NCBI GenBank assembly: GCA_028703835.1
Contig: JAQVMB010000008.1
Coordinates: forward strand, 1-58,759
Direction: 5' to 3'
DNA from: Candidatus Peribacteraceae bacterium
GTDB taxonomy: Bacteria > Patescibacteriota > Gracilibacteria > Peribacterales > Peribacteraceae
Length of the DNA: 58,759 nt
The position numbers were made by a program, and so were the translations under genes. The number at the start of each line of letters is the position of its first letter. Position 1 is the first letter of the stretch. The notes under the pieces were generated by a model that had not been told where the DNA came from, did no database searches, and saw only the letters and a program-made list of their open reading frames with translations. Shown piece after piece: positions 40,761 to 50,124 of the stretch.

Positions 40761-41453
40761 ATGCCAAGACGTAACGCCGTTTCCGTTCATCGGGTTATCC
40801 AGGACTTGGAGTCGCTCTACGATCCTCCCCGCTCCTTCCTCACGTGGGAGACGCCCTTCGAACTCCTCATCGCCACGATCCTCAGCGCCCGCTGCACGGA
40901 TGCGCAGGTGAACAAAGTGACGCCGGGATTGTTCCGTACGTACCGGACGCCGGAGGATTATGTGAAGGCTTCCGTTGCGGCGGTGGAGAAAGACATCCAT
41001 TCGTGCGGGACGTTCCGCATGAAAACGAAGAACATCCGCAGCCTGTGCCGGAAGCTGATCGAAGAATTCGGCGGGAAGGTGCCGCAGACCATGCAGGAAT
41101 TGGTATCGCTGTCCGGGGTGGGGCGGAAAACGGCTTCCATCGTCCTCTACGCCGCTTTCGGCCAGCAGGAGGGCATCGCGGTGGATACGCATGTGCAGCG
41201 GTTGTCGCTTCGTTTGGGCCTTTCGATGCACCAGACGCCGGAAAAGATCGAACGGGATCTGATGGCGCAGGTGCCTCGGGAAAAGTGGGGCGTGCTGAAC
41301 ACGTTGATGATAAGCCACGGTCGCGCCGTTTGCACCGGAAGGAACCGGAAATGCGGCGCCTGTATTTTCAAGGATGCGTGTCCTTCGTCCCTGACGCGGG
41401 GGAAACGGGATCTGGCAACAAAACGTGTAGATGGAGTTTGGCAGAGTGTATGA
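40761..41453 (+). CDS. nth: Endonuclease III
   Basis: This base-excision glycosylase/lyase removes oxidised pyrimidines. The 230-residue protein has the helix-hairpin-helix LSGVGRKTASIVLYA with the catalytic Lys, the catalytic Asp in GIAVDTHVQRLSLRLG, and a [4Fe-4S] motif C-x6-C-x2-C-x5-C near the C-terminus (CTGRNRKCGACIFKDAC). ATG 40761 follows the TATTCC/TATTCT repeat array directly; the upstream ATG at 40701 lies inside the repeats. Confidence 0.94.
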   Translation: MPRRNAVSVHRVIQDLESLYDPPRSFLTWETPFELLIATILSARCTDAQVNKVTPGLFRTYRTPEDYVKASVAAVEKDIHSCGTFRMKTKNIRSLCRKLIEEFGGKVPQTMQELVSLSGVGRKTASIVLYAAFGQQEGIAVDTHVQRLSLRLGLSMHQTPEKIERDLMAQVPREKWGVLNTLMISHGRAVCTGRNRKCGACIFKDACPSSLTRGKRDLATKRVDGVWQSV

Positions 41454-41460
41454 TGTTCTC

Positions 41461-41766
41461 ATGCCTTCTCCGGAAACGTCCGAACCCATTGCCGGTGCCC
41501 TCAACCGAGAACAGCAAGCATATTATAATCATTGTGCCCGCAATTTTTCGGGGCAGGTTCGTGATGCCTTTTTTCAGGTGCTCATGGAGAGTGAGCGTGA
41601 CGGGATTGTCGGTATTGATCCGCATGAGGCTTTGAAGGAAGCGCTCCATCGCGCGGGTTCGCGGGAAGGGCAGGAGCAGATAGAGGATATGGAAGCCGGT
41701 GCTGCCGATGTCAGACTCGATCGCACTCTTGGGGTGGTTCTCCATGAGAGACCGTTGTTTGATTGA
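41461..41766 (+). CDS. Small acidic hypothetical protein
   Basis: The 101-residue protein (MPSPETSEPIAGALNREQQAYY...) is predicted mostly helical and acidic. TATGAT (41449-41454), partly inside the nth stop region, is 6 nt before the ATG. It is followed 23 bp on by the TrmB-like regulator. No family is recognised. Confidence 0.6.
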   Translation: MPSPETSEPIAGALNREQQAYYNHCARNFSGQVRDAFFQVLMESERDGIVGIDPHEALKEALHRAGSREGQEQIEDMEAGAADVRLDRTLGVVLHERPLFD

Positions 41767-41789
41767 ACAACAACAGATATTCTTCTTCC

Positions 41790-42542
41790 ATGCCCACAGA
41801 CCTCCTCCTCATCCTCCGGTCCGTCGGTTTCGACGAGAAAGAATCTGCGTTGTATTTGGCCGGGTTGCAGATGCAGTCCGCGCCGGCGTCCGAGTATGCC
41901 CGTGTCACGGGGTTGAACCGCGTGACGGCGTACAACACGCTGGAGGGCCTGGTACGGCGGGGGATGTTTACCATGGTCAAAAAGGCGCGGGCTAAGTGGT
42001 ACGCTCCCGTTTCACCCGAGTCCGTTGCCTTGGAGGCCCGCAAGAGCGCCGACGCCCTCCATCGCGCGCTGCCGGAATTGAAATCATTGCGCGGGGCACA
42101 GGAACGCAAGCCGAATGTCCGGTTCTTCGAGGGCTGGGAGGGAGTGCGCCGCGTCTACGACGACACGCTGACGGCCAAGGGAGAGCTCCTGAACTTCGCC
42201 AACTCCGCCGCCGTGCGCCGCTTCTGGCCGGCATACGACGTGGAATATGTGGCGGAGCGCGTGCGGCGGGGGATCCGGTTGCGCGGCATCGCGCCGGACG
42301 ATGAGGCGGGGCGGAGGGTGCACGGTGAAGACCGCGACAAGCTCCGCGAAATCCGCCTCGTTTCCGCGAAGGACTTCGACTTTGGCAACGAGATCAACAT
42401 CTATGGCCATAAGGTCGCCATCTGCTCCTTCGGCTCCGAGCAGGACGTGTTCGGCGTCATCATCGAGAGCAGGGAAGTGGCGGAGACGCAGCGGCAGATC
42501 TTCGAAATGGCTTGGAGATTCGCAGGTCGCAAAAAGAACTGA
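41790..42542 (+). CDS. TrmB-family transcriptional regulator
   Basis: The 250-residue protein has an N-terminal winged helix-turn-helix (LRSVGFDEKESALYLAGLQ; ASEYARVTGLNRVTAYNTLEGLVRRGMF) and a C-terminal TrmB-like effector region (VRFFEGWEGVRRVYDDTL; GHKVAICSFGSEQDVFGVIIES). TrmB proteins are common in archaea and CPR and usually sense sugars; the ligand here is unknown. TATTCT (41778-41783) is 6 nt before the ATG. Confidence 0.85.
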   Translation: MPTDLLLILRSVGFDEKESALYLAGLQMQSAPASEYARVTGLNRVTAYNTLEGLVRRGMFTMVKKARAKWYAPVSPESVALEARKSADALHRALPELKSLRGAQERKPNVRFFEGWEGVRRVYDDTLTAKGELLNFANSAAVRRFWPAYDVEYVAERVRRGIRLRGIAPDDEAGRRVHGEDRDKLREIRLVSAKDFDFGNEINIYGHKVAICSFGSEQDVFGVIIESREVAETQRQIFEMAWRFAGRKKN

Positions 42543-42567
42543 TTGTTCCGATCATTGTGGATCGGGT

Positions 42568-42888
42568 TTATTTCCAGTCGGGATTCGGATGAATGAAAAA
42601 TCTGGTTTGCGCGTCCGAAGGTGAGGTCAGGGTTGTAATTTGCCGTCTCGTTTCCGCAAAAAATGTTGCCGCGTCAGGAGAATGAGCGAGGATCTCTCGC
42701 TGCAGGCGTTCGGGGGTTTCTTTTGTCCATTGGTCTTGATATCGAACATGCTCACCTGGGAATCGCAGTTGAGTGGCGATGTCCACTCTGGCTTGTTGCC
42801 ATGCCGTTGATCCAGGCTCCGGTTTTTCTCCGGCAATTTCCACCTCTATAGTATCCGGCAAGGAATCGGCATCAATGGTCAGGGGCAT
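42568..42888 (-). CDS. Small hypothetical protein
   Basis: The 106-residue protein (MPLTIDADSLPDTIEVEIAGEKPEPG...) has strand-rich start, a helical middle (PERLQREILAHSPDAATFFAETRRQI) and a C-terminus FFIHPNPDWK. TATCAT is 6 nt before ATG 42888, supporting that start over the longer frame to 42984. It is convergent with the TrmB-like gene. No family is recognised. Confidence 0.6.
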   Translation of the reverse strand: MPLTIDADSLPDTIEVEIAGEKPEPGSTAWQQARVDIATQLRFPGEHVRYQDQWTKETPERLQREILAHSPDAATFFAETRRQITTLTSPSDAQTRFFIHPNPDWK

Positions 42889-43104
42889 GCAGCCATGATA
42901 TGGAGAGAACAAAGATATGCAAGAATTTCGGAGCACCGTGTGCCGTTGGGCGAAGGGTTGGCATGCATGAGACCATACTTTCATTGTCCGTCCCGCGCTT
43001 GCCGCTTGGCGGTTTTTCGGTGACGTGGTACAAGGACGCAGCGGCGTTGCAGTGGCGTTTCTGGCTTCCTTCTGCTATACTTCTTGTAACGCACATCCAA
43101 TCCC

Positions 43105-44574
43105 ATGTTTCTTGAGGACCCGATCGCCCTTCAATGCGCGCAGACGCACATGCAAGTGCTGAGCACTGTGCCGTTGTTTGCGGAGGCGATGCCGATGCGG
43201 AGGAGCAGGGCGCGCTTTTTCGGTGCCGCCGGTTTCGTCGCGGTCGCATGCACGGTGTTCTTCTACACGGCCGTGGTGCGCTTTCCGCATGCCCTCTCGG
43301 CATTTCCCCGCGAGCGCCATGCGGCGGCCACGTCCGCATCGGGCACCGTGGCGTTGCCCACGAGCGTTCTGCGCAAGCGGGAACGGATGCAATCGTCCTC
43401 CTCCCTCCCGTCGTCCGCGCGGCCGCAGCGTTCCAGGTTGCAGCGTTCTTCTTCCGCATCCGGCTCGCTCTCTTCCGCCGCTCGGGAACTGTCCGCCGCG
43501 GAGAAGCGTGCGCTGGTGCGTCAAGGCGGAGGCAAGGGCATCCTGTCGACATTCCGGCGCTCCGAACCGTTGACGGAAGAAAGAACCATCCGCTCCGACA
43601 ACGCCCTTGCCGTGTACCTGACGCCGTCGAGCGTCAAACGCGCGGACGGTTTTCTGGAACGGACGATGGACCGGGTCGTGGAAGCGGGCGGCAATGCCCT
43701 CGTGTTCGACGTGAAAGGATCGGCCGTGTACTTCGACGGCGACATGCCGCTGGCGAAAGAGCTGGGGCTTGTCCAGCCTGCGTACGATATCGCGGATGTC
43801 ATTGCGAAGGCGCGGGAGCGCGACATATACACGATCGGGCGCCTGATCGCCATCAAGGACTACGGCCTCACGTCGCGCGTGCCGGATACAATCGTCAAGC
43901 ACCCCAAAACCGGCGCAAAGATCGGGGCAGAGTGGGTGGATCCGTCCCACCCGACGGCGTTGGAGTACAACCGGCAGGTGATCTGCGCGCTGGCGCAGGC
44001 GGGCATCGACGAGGTCAACCTGGATTACATCCGCTTCTCCACGGCGCAATTCGGCGCCCTCTATGCGTACTCGCGCGACGAGAAGGCGCAGCACATCGAG
44101 ACGTTCCTCAAGATGGCCCGCGAAGCCATCGATGCCTGCGGCCCGTCCACGAAGCTGGGGATCAGTTCCTACGCGATCCTGGGGTGGAATTACGATATCA
44201 ACGTGGAGACGCTGGGGCAGGACGTGGTCCGCCTCGCGCCGCTCGTGGACATCATCTCCCCCATGGCGTATCCCGCCACGTTCACGTCTCCCGAGTACTA
44301 TATTCCCGGCAAGAATCCGGGCAGCCGCTCCTACTGGCTCGTGTACCGCACGATGACGGGGTACACCGATCTCCTCGGGCCGGACCATGCGCACAAGCTG
44401 CGGCCGTGGATCCAGGGGTACTACATGGATGCGGGTGAGATTGAGGACGAGATCCGCGCGGTCTACGACGCGGGATACTGCGGTTTCCAATTCTGGAACG
44501 CCAACAACAACTACGATCCCGCCTACGGAGGTTTGAAGCTGGCGGCGGGGGTGAGGCCGGAGAAGTGTCGGTGA
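43105..44574 (+). CDS. Putative glycoside hydrolase, DUF4015-type, membrane-anchored
   Basis: The 489-residue protein has an N-terminal signal-anchor (about residues 36-55) and a Ser/Arg-rich linker (about 75-135). A TIM-barrel-like domain follows: ALAVYLTPSSVKRADGFLERTMDRVVEAGGNALVFDVKG, EVNLDYIRFS, LGISSYAILGWN, DIISPMAYPATF and YCGFQFWNANNNYD. This matches the putative glycosidase family PF13200 (DUF4015). The acidic residues in VFDVKG and NLDYIRF are candidate catalytic sites. It probably acts on cell-wall or surface glycan. An extended -10, TGCTATACT, ends at 43081; ATG 43105 is the likely start. Confidence 0.82.
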   Translation: MFLEDPIALQCAQTHMQVLSTVPLFAEAMPMRRSRARFFGAAGFVAVACTVFFYTAVVRFPHALSAFPRERHAAATSASGTVALPTSVLRKRERMQSSSSLPSSARPQRSRLQRSSSASGSLSSAARELSAAEKRALVRQGGGKGILSTFRRSEPLTEERTIRSDNALAVYLTPSSVKRADGFLERTMDRVVEAGGNALVFDVKGSAVYFDGDMPLAKELGLVQPAYDIADVIAKARERDIYTIGRLIAIKDYGLTSRVPDTIVKHPKTGAKIGAEWVDPSHPTALEYNRQVICALAQAGIDEVNLDYIRFSTAQFGALYAYSRDEKAQHIETFLKMAREAIDACGPSTKLGISSYAILGWNYDINVETLGQDVVRLAPLVDIISPMAYPATFTSPEYYIPGKNPGSRSYWLVYRTMTGYTDLLGPDHAHKLRPWIQGYYMDAGEIEDEIRAVYDAGYCGFQFWNANNNYDPAYGGLKLAAGVRPEKCR

Positions 44575-44609
44575 CGATGTTCTCGTGAGGATAGTATCGA
44601 CGTGTCTTC

Positions 44610-44705
44610 GAAGAGGAATCCGACGCATCCGAAGAAACCGAGGAAACCGAAGAGCATGTTCGATTCGCTCCTCGGATTCATCGGATTCCTCGGTTTCTTC
44701 GGTTT
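44610..44705. repeat. Palindromic array of CCGAGGAAACCGAAGA units
   Basis: Left units (CCGAAGAAACCGAGGAAACC) are mirrored by right units (CGGATTCCTCGGTTTCTTCG). The array lies between the DUF4015-type gene and the thyA promoter. A related but unpaired piece occurs after efp (26917-26957). Confidence 0.65.
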
Positions 44706-44762
44706 CCTTCTTTGTTGCTCCTATAGTCAGGCACTCGTCTCCGATGCTACGATCAACCTCCC

Positions 44763-45683
44763 ATGAAACAGTACCTCGACCTCCTTCGGCTGATCCTGGA
44801 GAAAGGCGTGAAGAAAGAGGACCGGACGGGAGTGGGGACGATCGGGATTTTCGGCCACCAGATGCGGTTTGATTTGTCCGAAGGGTTTCCGCTCCTGACG
44901 ACGAAGAAGCTCTTCACGCGCGGGATCATCCACGAACTTTTGTGGTTCCTGCAGGGTGATACGAACATCAAGTATTTGGTGGATCGTGACGTGCACATCT
45001 GGGACGAGTGGCCGTTCGAGGATTACTTGCAGGCAGAAAAATTGACTGTGCAGTTCCCGCGGTATTCCGAAGCGTGGCTGGCGAAGAAGAAGGAGTTCAT
45101 CGAGCGCATCAAGGCGGATGCGGCGTTCGCGGAGAAGTGGGGCCGGCTCGGGCCCGTGTACGGCAAGCAGTGGCGGCGGTGGGAGGGGGCGGACGGCAAG
45201 ACGTACGACCAACTCTCGATGGTGCTGGACCAACTGCGCAAGACGCCGAATTCTCGTCGCATCCTCGTGAGCGCTTGGAACGTGGCGGACGTGGCTTCCC
45301 ACGCCAAAATGGCGCCGCCGCTCTGCCACACGCTTTTTCAGTTCAACGTGGCGGACGGAAAGCTTTCCTGTCAGTTGTACCAACGCAGCGCGGACGTGTT
45401 CCTGGGCGTCCCGTTCAACATCGCCAGTTACAGTCTCCTCACGTGCATGATCGCGCAGGTGACAGGACTGCAACCGGGCGAATTCATCCACGTTACGGGC
45501 GACACGCACCTGTATCTGAACCACCTCGACCAGGCGCGGGAGCAATTCTCGCGCGAGCCGCGCGCGTTGCCGCGGTTGAAATTGAATCCGGCTGTCCAAG
45601 ACCTGTTCGCGTTCCGGTTCGAAGACATTGAAATTACGGGGTATGATCCGCATCCCGCCATCAAGGCCCCCATTGCCGTATGA
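44763..45683 (+). CDS. thyA: Thymidylate synthase
   Basis: It methylates dUMP to dTMP using methylene-tetrahydrofolate. The 306-residue protein has [46 protein letters not shown], the catalytic Cys in [14 protein letters not shown], and [23 protein letters not shown] with [12 protein letters not shown]. The small insert near residues 85-125 is the length seen in long-type ThyA. An extended -10 TGCTACGAT (44745-44753) is 9 nt before the ATG. It overlaps folA by ATGA, so tetrahydrofolate is regenerated by its neighbour. Confidence 0.97.
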   Translation: MKQYLDLLRLILEKGVKKEDRTGVGTIGIFGHQMRFDLSEGFPLLTTKKLFTRGIIHELLWFLQGDTNIKYLVDRDVHIWDEWPFEDYLQAEKLTVQFPRYSEAWLAKKKEFIERIKADAAFAEKWGRLGPVYGKQWRRWEGADGKTYDQLSMVLDQLRKTPNSRRILVSAWNVADVASHAKMAPPLCHTLFQFNVADGKLSCQLYQRSADVFLGVPFNIASYSLLTCMIAQVTGLQPGEFIHVTGDTHLYLNHLDQAREQFSREPRALPRLKLNPAVQDLFAFRFEDIEITGYDPHPAIKAPIAV

Positions 45684-46177
45684 TCATCTCCCTCATCGTC
45701 GCGGCTTCCGAGAATAATGTCATCGGGAAAGACGGCAGGTTGCCGTGGAGTCTGCCGAACGACCTGAAATTCTTCCGTGAACGAACGGAAGGCAAGCCCG
45801 TACTCATGGGGCGGAAAACGTACGAATCCATCGGACGACCCCTTCCGAACCGGGAGAACATCGTCATCACGCGGCGGCAGGGTCTGAAGATCCCCGGATG
45901 CACGGTGGTTCATTCATTGGCGGAGGCTCTGAAATATTGTGAAGAACGGCTTCATGCCAAGGAGCTCTTCGTTATCGGCGGTTCGGAGATATTCCAACAG
46001 GCTCTCCCGCTGGCGAACCGTGTCTACCTGACGCGTGTCCATGCGCAAATCGAGGGCGACGCGTTCTTCCCGGTCTTGTCCCGCGATGATTGGAACGAGG
46101 TGCAACGCGACGAGCATGCGGAGGATCCGCAGCATCTCTACTCGTTCATGTTTCAGCTCTTCGAACGGAGGAAATAA
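45680..46177 (+). CDS. folA: Dihydrofolate reductase
   Basis: The 165-residue protein starts [32 protein letters not shown], with the Met20-loop Trp and Asp27-like Asp. It continues with [26 protein letters not shown], and [28 protein letters not shown]. It reduces the dihydrofolate made by ThyA; the ATGA overlap makes the pair one coupled unit. Confidence 0.96.
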   Translation: MIISLIVAASENNVIGKDGRLPWSLPNDLKFFRERTEGKPVLMGRKTYESIGRPLPNRENIVITRRQGLKIPGCTVVHSLAEALKYCEERLHAKELFVIGGSEIFQQALPLANRVYLTRVHAQIEGDAFFPVLSRDDWNEVQRDEHAEDPQHLYSFMFQLFERRK

Positions 46178-46290
46178 GGACTTCTCGTGCCTCAAAATTT
46201 TGGCTTCTGGAATAGGAAAACCGTACTTCATGAATTTTCGGTGCGTTCTTGATTGTTCCCTCGGTCGATCTTGCAGACACTATCATCACT

Positions 46291-47124
46291 ATGACACCTG
46301 AGACCCTTACACCATCGGCGGATATCCGGGATGTTGCGAAGGCGGAAGTACAGGCGCTCGCAAGAGAGGCGGCGACACTGGGCAATTTGCGGCAGAAGGT
46401 GCATGAGAGGACGGAAGAACTTCTCGCGCCTCCCGAAGCGGGAGAGCAAACGCCTGCAGCGGAAGCGATTGCCGGGGAGACGCAGACGATTCGTCAAGAA
46501 ATGGCGGATGCTTTGCGTGAGCAGGAGGGCGATCTCGCAGAGGCGACGAACGGCTTCGAGGAGGTGCAGTTGGCCGAGCTGCCCGGCGGCGTGTTGGGCC
46601 AAGTGCCGAAGGCCGGGGCAAACGCATCGGAGGCGCAGGTGAGCAATGCCATCGTGACGGACCCGGAGGAACTGGAGCGCACGGTGCGCCATGAGGCGGA
46701 TGCGGAGACGGGACATGCAAGCCAGGAGGAGCCGGAGGCCGTTCGCGGGAACATCGCGCTGATCGTGGAAGGCCGGAAGCTGAGCACGACGGCGGTGCTG
46801 GAGGGCGATGTGGAACGCGGCACGGCGCAGGTGATGGATGGGAGCCCGGGGGCGGCGCGCCCCGGCCAGCCGGAGCAGGATTACGCGGAGGGGCAGCGGG
46901 GAGCCAATGCAGTCGTTGATGCGGTGGGGGAGGGGGTATGGAAGGCGCACCTGAAGAAGGGCGGCGAGCATGCAGGCGATATGGCCCATCTGCAGGGAGA
47001 GATCTGGAAAGCCCAACTGCAAACGCGGGGAGATGCGGACGCCATCATCCGGGTGCTCGACGAAGCGGAAGAGACGGGGTACCGCAAGGAGGCAGTCGAA
47101 GCGATCGAAGCCACGGCAGCATAA
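46291..47124 (+). CDS. Acidic, helix-rich hypothetical protein
   Basis: The 277-residue protein is very rich in Glu and Ala. It has a coiled-coil-like N-terminal region (VAKAEVQALAREAATLGNLRQKVHERTEE), a HEADAETGH stretch near residue 140 and a C-terminal helical domain (DAIIRVLDEAEETGYRKEAVEAIEATAA). HEADAETGH is reminiscent of a metal site but is not a standard HExxH motif. GACACT is 9 nt before ATG 46291. No family is recognised. Confidence 0.65.
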   Translation: MTPETLTPSADIRDVAKAEVQALAREAATLGNLRQKVHERTEELLAPPEAGEQTPAAEAIAGETQTIRQEMADALREQEGDLAEATNGFEEVQLAELPGGVLGQVPKAGANASEAQVSNAIVTDPEELERTVRHEADAETGHASQEEPEAVRGNIALIVEGRKLSTTAVLEGDVERGTAQVMDGSPGAARPGQPEQDYAEGQRGANAVVDAVGEGVWKAHLKKGGEHAGDMAHLQGEIWKAQLQTRGDADAIIRVLDEAEETGYRKEAVEAIEATAA

Positions 47125-47245
47125 TCGAAGGGATTCAAGGTATCAGGATTCCAGGAATTCAAGGAAGATTTCAGGGCAGTACGAAGACAAGGTTCCTTGG
47201 AGCTTGGGAACTTTCTTGCATTCTTGGAATCCTGTAATCCTGCGT
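47125..47245. repeat. Palindromic array of GGATTCCAGGAATTC-type units
   Basis: Left units (GGATTCAAGG, CAGGATTCCAGGAATTCAAG) are mirrored by right units (CATTCTTGGAATCCTGTAATCC). It lies between convergent genes and may serve as a bidirectional terminator-like hairpin. Confidence 0.6.
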
Positions 47246-47250
47246 TCCTG

Positions 47251-47640
47251 TCAGGCAATGAGTCTTCCCCTCGTCGGCGGCTCGTTTCGCTTGTCCGGGT
47301 GCCGCGTGATGGTCACGGACACCTCCTTGGCGTCCTTGAACGGGAACGTCTTCACGGTCACCGTCACGGAGGTGACGGCGGGGGCATGGAGGGCGAGGAC
47401 GGCGACGTCTTCCGCGAGCCGCTCGAAGGTATGACGTTCCTCTTTCGCGAGGGTCCGGATCTCCTCCGCCAGCATGCCGCAGTCCACGCCGTGGGCGGGA
47501 TTGTCCGCTGCGGCAGCGGGTTTCGTATCCAGGAACAGCCGGACGGAGACGAGGACCCGCTGCTCCTTCACGCGTCCCCCGGCGGGAGCGCCGAGGCGGA
47601 CGGAGAGCTCCAGATCGGTGATGTCGAGGACATCGTTCAT
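47251..47640 (-). CDS. folB: Dihydroneopterin aldolase-like protein
   Basis: The 129-residue protein matches the T-fold FolB pattern: MNDVLDITDLELSVRLG (the family's I.GL...IGV.. motif), KEQRVLVSVRLFLDT, and a later TFERLAEDVAVLAL...VTVKTFPFKDAKEVSVTITR. FolB makes the pterin precursor of folate. Its presence with ThyA and FolA points to at least part of a folate pathway. It starts inside the secD stop (ATGA overlap). Confidence 0.83.
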   Translation of the reverse strand: MNDVLDITDLELSVRLGAPAGGRVKEQRVLVSVRLFLDTKPAAAADNPAHGVDCGMLAEEIRTLAKEERHTFERLAEDVAVLALHAPAVTSVTVTVKTFPFKDAKEVSVTITRHPDKRNEPPTRGRLIA

Positions 47641-50093
47641 GCAAGCACATCGGGAGCCGCGGAGGTCGGCCGGTCCGGCTTCTGCAAGCGCACGAAGAGG
47701 GAGCTGCGGTCGGCCAGCGGCGTGGCGGCGAGCTTGCGCAGCAGCCAGCGGGTGACGACGACGGCGGTGAGCATGGAGAGGGGCACGCCCGTGGCGAGCG
47801 TGATCGCGAAGCCGCGGATGATCGACGTGCCGATGACGAAGAGGATGCCGCAGGTGATGATGGTGGAGACGTTGCTGTCGCGGATGGCAGGCCAAGCGTG
47901 CCGGAAACTCGTTTCCACGGCGGTCTTCACCATTTTCCCCTTGCGCAGTTCTTCCTTGATGCGTTCGAACACGAGGACGTTCGCGTCCACGGCCATGCCG
48001 ATCGAGAGGATGATGCCCGCCATGCCCGCCAGCGTGAGGACGATGTAATTGCCGGTCACGAGCAGGAGCGGCAATTTGAGGATGGCGGAGAGGAGGATGG
48101 CGTACAGGGACAGCGCGACGGCGGACACCACGCCCAGGGCGCGGTACATGAAGACCATGTAGAGCATGAGGACGAGAATGCCCACTAGGGCGGCTTGCAG
48201 CGATGTCTGCAGCGCGGCGGCTCCCAGCGTGGCTTCCACGGTGTACTGTCCCACAAGGTGGATGGGGGCGGGGATGGCGCCCGTATTCAGGTCCTGCGCG
48301 AGCGTCTTGGCTTCGTTGAAGTCCTGGCTGCCGGTGATCACGGCGATCCCGCCGCTGATTTCCTGCTGCACTTCGGGGGCGGAAACGAGTTGGCCGCCCA
48401 CGAAGATGGCGATCCGCTTCCCCACGTTCGCCTTCGTCAGTTCCTGGAAGAGGCGTCCGCCTTCGTCATCGAAGGAGATCTGCACCACGGGGATGTTCGT
48501 CACGGGGTCGACCGTGACGGCTGCGGACCGGAAATGCTTGCCGTCCAGCGCCGTGTCCTTCCAACCCGTCGGTTCGAGCGAGAAGAAGAGCGTGCGCAGC
48601 GGCTGCGCTTGCTGCTGCGTGGTCACCTCGCCGTTGCGCAGGCGGTTCAGGAGGGTGTCCGCACGCGCCCCGGCGTCGGCTCCGGTGAGGACGAGATCGT
48701 CGAAGCTCGCCTTGTCCGGCAAGGTTTTGACGGGTGCGTTCAGGCGGATGAGATGGTAGCCGTACTGCGTTTCCACGGGGCCGGAGACGGCCCCCTGCTT
48801 CGCCTTGAAAGCGGCGTCCTCGAAGGACGGCGGCCAGGAGCCGCGCGTGACGGCGCCGATGCGGCCGCCCTGCGCCTTCGTCGAGGAGCCGTCCGATTCC
48901 GTGCGGGCGACGTCTTCAAACGATGCCCCGCCGTCGATACGGGCCTTCAGTTCCTCCGCGCGCCGCTGCGCTTCTTCCTTCGTGCGCGTCACGGTCGCCG
49001 CTGCGTCCGTCGCGCCTCCGAAAGCGACGAGGATGTGGCTGACATCCGCTTCTTCCTGTCCCTTTTCAAGGAAGCGCAGGAAGAGAACGCGGGCGGTGCC
49101 GTCCGTCAGTTCGACGGTCTTCAGTTCCCCCGGTTCCATGCTCCGCAGGGCGCCCGCCACGCGCTGGTTCGCTTTGTCGTCGAGCAGGGTGTCTTCACGG
49201 TACGCATACGACGCGCCCGTTTCGGTTTCGGCCAGGATGGAGAACGCGGTCGGGGCGTCGTTCACCAGGCGGCCCGTCTGCGTGAGGGGGCCGAGGATTT
49301 CGGCGACGAAGATGCCCGGCACGTCCTTCTCCTGCGTCTGCCCGTCCGCCCCTTCCGCCGTCATATGCACGGAACCGTTCAGCTTCGCGACGGTTCCCGG
49401 CTTCCCGCCCCACAGGCTCTGCAGCCCCTCGGGCAGCGTGTCGCGGAAGAAGAGATGGCTTTCCCGGTAGTCCATGCCGAGCTGGGAACCCAGGTCCTGC
49501 CCTTCTTTTTGCAGCGTCGATTGCCGGGATGACACGCGGCGATACGCCGCATCGGCTTTCGCCGTCACAGTCGCCTTGAATTCTTCGGTCGGCTCGGTGA
49601 ACTCTTCCTTGAATTCGAGTTGGATCGTCTTGCCGACGACATTGATGCATTCCTGGGTGTCCACGACGCCCGGACATTCGACGAGCAGGTGCTTTTCGTT
49701 GCCGATGTACGAGGGCGTGATGGTCGCCTCGCTCACTCCGAGCGCGTTGATGCGGCGTTCGATGACGATGCGGATGGCTTCCACGAGGTTCGTCTGCTGT
49801 TCCTCGATGCTCGCCAACTGCGCGCGCAGTTTCTCGGCCTCGTCGGGAGAACCGGCGCCCTGCATGTCCGCGAGGCTCTTTTCCAGGCGCGCGCGCTGCG
49901 CGTTGATCTCCTCTTCGGAGATGCGGAAGTCCAACTGCGTCCCTCCGACGAGATCCAGGCCCAAGTGGAGGGAGGGGGAGCGCAGGAAGCCCGGCGCCCA
50001 TTCTTTCCACTGCTGCGGCAGTGCGGTGATGAGGAGCAGGAGACCGATGAGAGCGGTCACGGACGGCCAGAGATAGGGGCGATTTTGCGACAT
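47637..50093 (-). CDS. secD: SecD with an inserted parvulin (PpiC) domain
   Basis: SecD pulls translocating chains across the membrane using the proton gradient. The 818-residue protein has TM1 (about 10-27), LGLDLVGGTQLDFRI, a helical insert (about 60-110) and RRINALGVSEATITP. The P1 head is at about 500-610 (VVQISFDDEGGRLFQELT; GGIAVITGSQDFNEAKTLAQDLNTGAIPAP) and TM2-6 at about 630-790, with AVDANVLVFERIKEELRKGK. Residues about 350-455 are a parvulin-type prolyl isomerase (VSHILVAFGG; GASFEDVARTESDGS; GGRIGAVTRGSWPPSFEDAAF; SGPVETQYGYHLIRL). Ordinary SecD lacks this and is ~500-600 residues. No secF lies next to it. A lipoprotein similar to its P1 head is encoded just upstream. Confidence 0.93.
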   Translation of the reverse strand: MSQNRPYLWPSVTALIGLLLLITALPQQWKEWAPGFLRSPSLHLGLDLVGGTQLDFRISEEEINAQRARLEKSLADMQGAGSPDEAEKLRAQLASIEEQQTNLVEAIRIVIERRINALGVSEATITPSYIGNEKHLLVECPGVVDTQECINVVGKTIQLEFKEEFTEPTEEFKATVTAKADAAYRRVSSRQSTLQKEGQDLGSQLGMDYRESHLFFRDTLPEGLQSLWGGKPGTVAKLNGSVHMTAEGADGQTQEKDVPGIFVAEILGPLTQTGRLVNDAPTAFSILAETETGASYAYREDTLLDDKANQRVAGALRSMEPGELKTVELTDGTARVLFLRFLEKGQEEADVSHILVAFGGATDAAATVTRTKEEAQRRAEELKARIDGGASFEDVARTESDGSSTKAQGGRIGAVTRGSWPPSFEDAAFKAKQGAVSGPVETQYGYHLIRLNAPVKTLPDKASFDDLVLTGADAGARADTLLNRLRNGEVTTQQQAQPLRTLFFSLEPTGWKDTALDGKHFRSAAVTVDPVTNIPVVQISFDDEGGRLFQELTKANVGKRIAIFVGGQLVSAPEVQQEISGGIAVITGSQDFNEAKTLAQDLNTGAIPAPIHLVGQYTVEATLGAAALQTSLQAALVGILVLMLYMVFMYRALGVVSAVALSLYAILLSAILKLPLLLVTGNYIVLTLAGMAGIILSIGMAVDANVLVFERIKEELRKGKMVKTAVETSFRHAWPAIRDSNVSTIITCGILFVIGTSIIRGFAITLATGVPLSMLTAVVVTRWLLRKLAATPLADRSSLFVRLQKPDRPTSAAPDVLA

Positions 50094-50124
50094 ACGGAAA
50101 GGGGAACGGTGGGCTCCGCCGCGG

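Noticed and set aside
46178-46290. Possible folA tail copy after folA
   Set aside because: The nearest reading (VLHEFSVRS-stop) does not align convincingly with the FolA end FQLFERRK.
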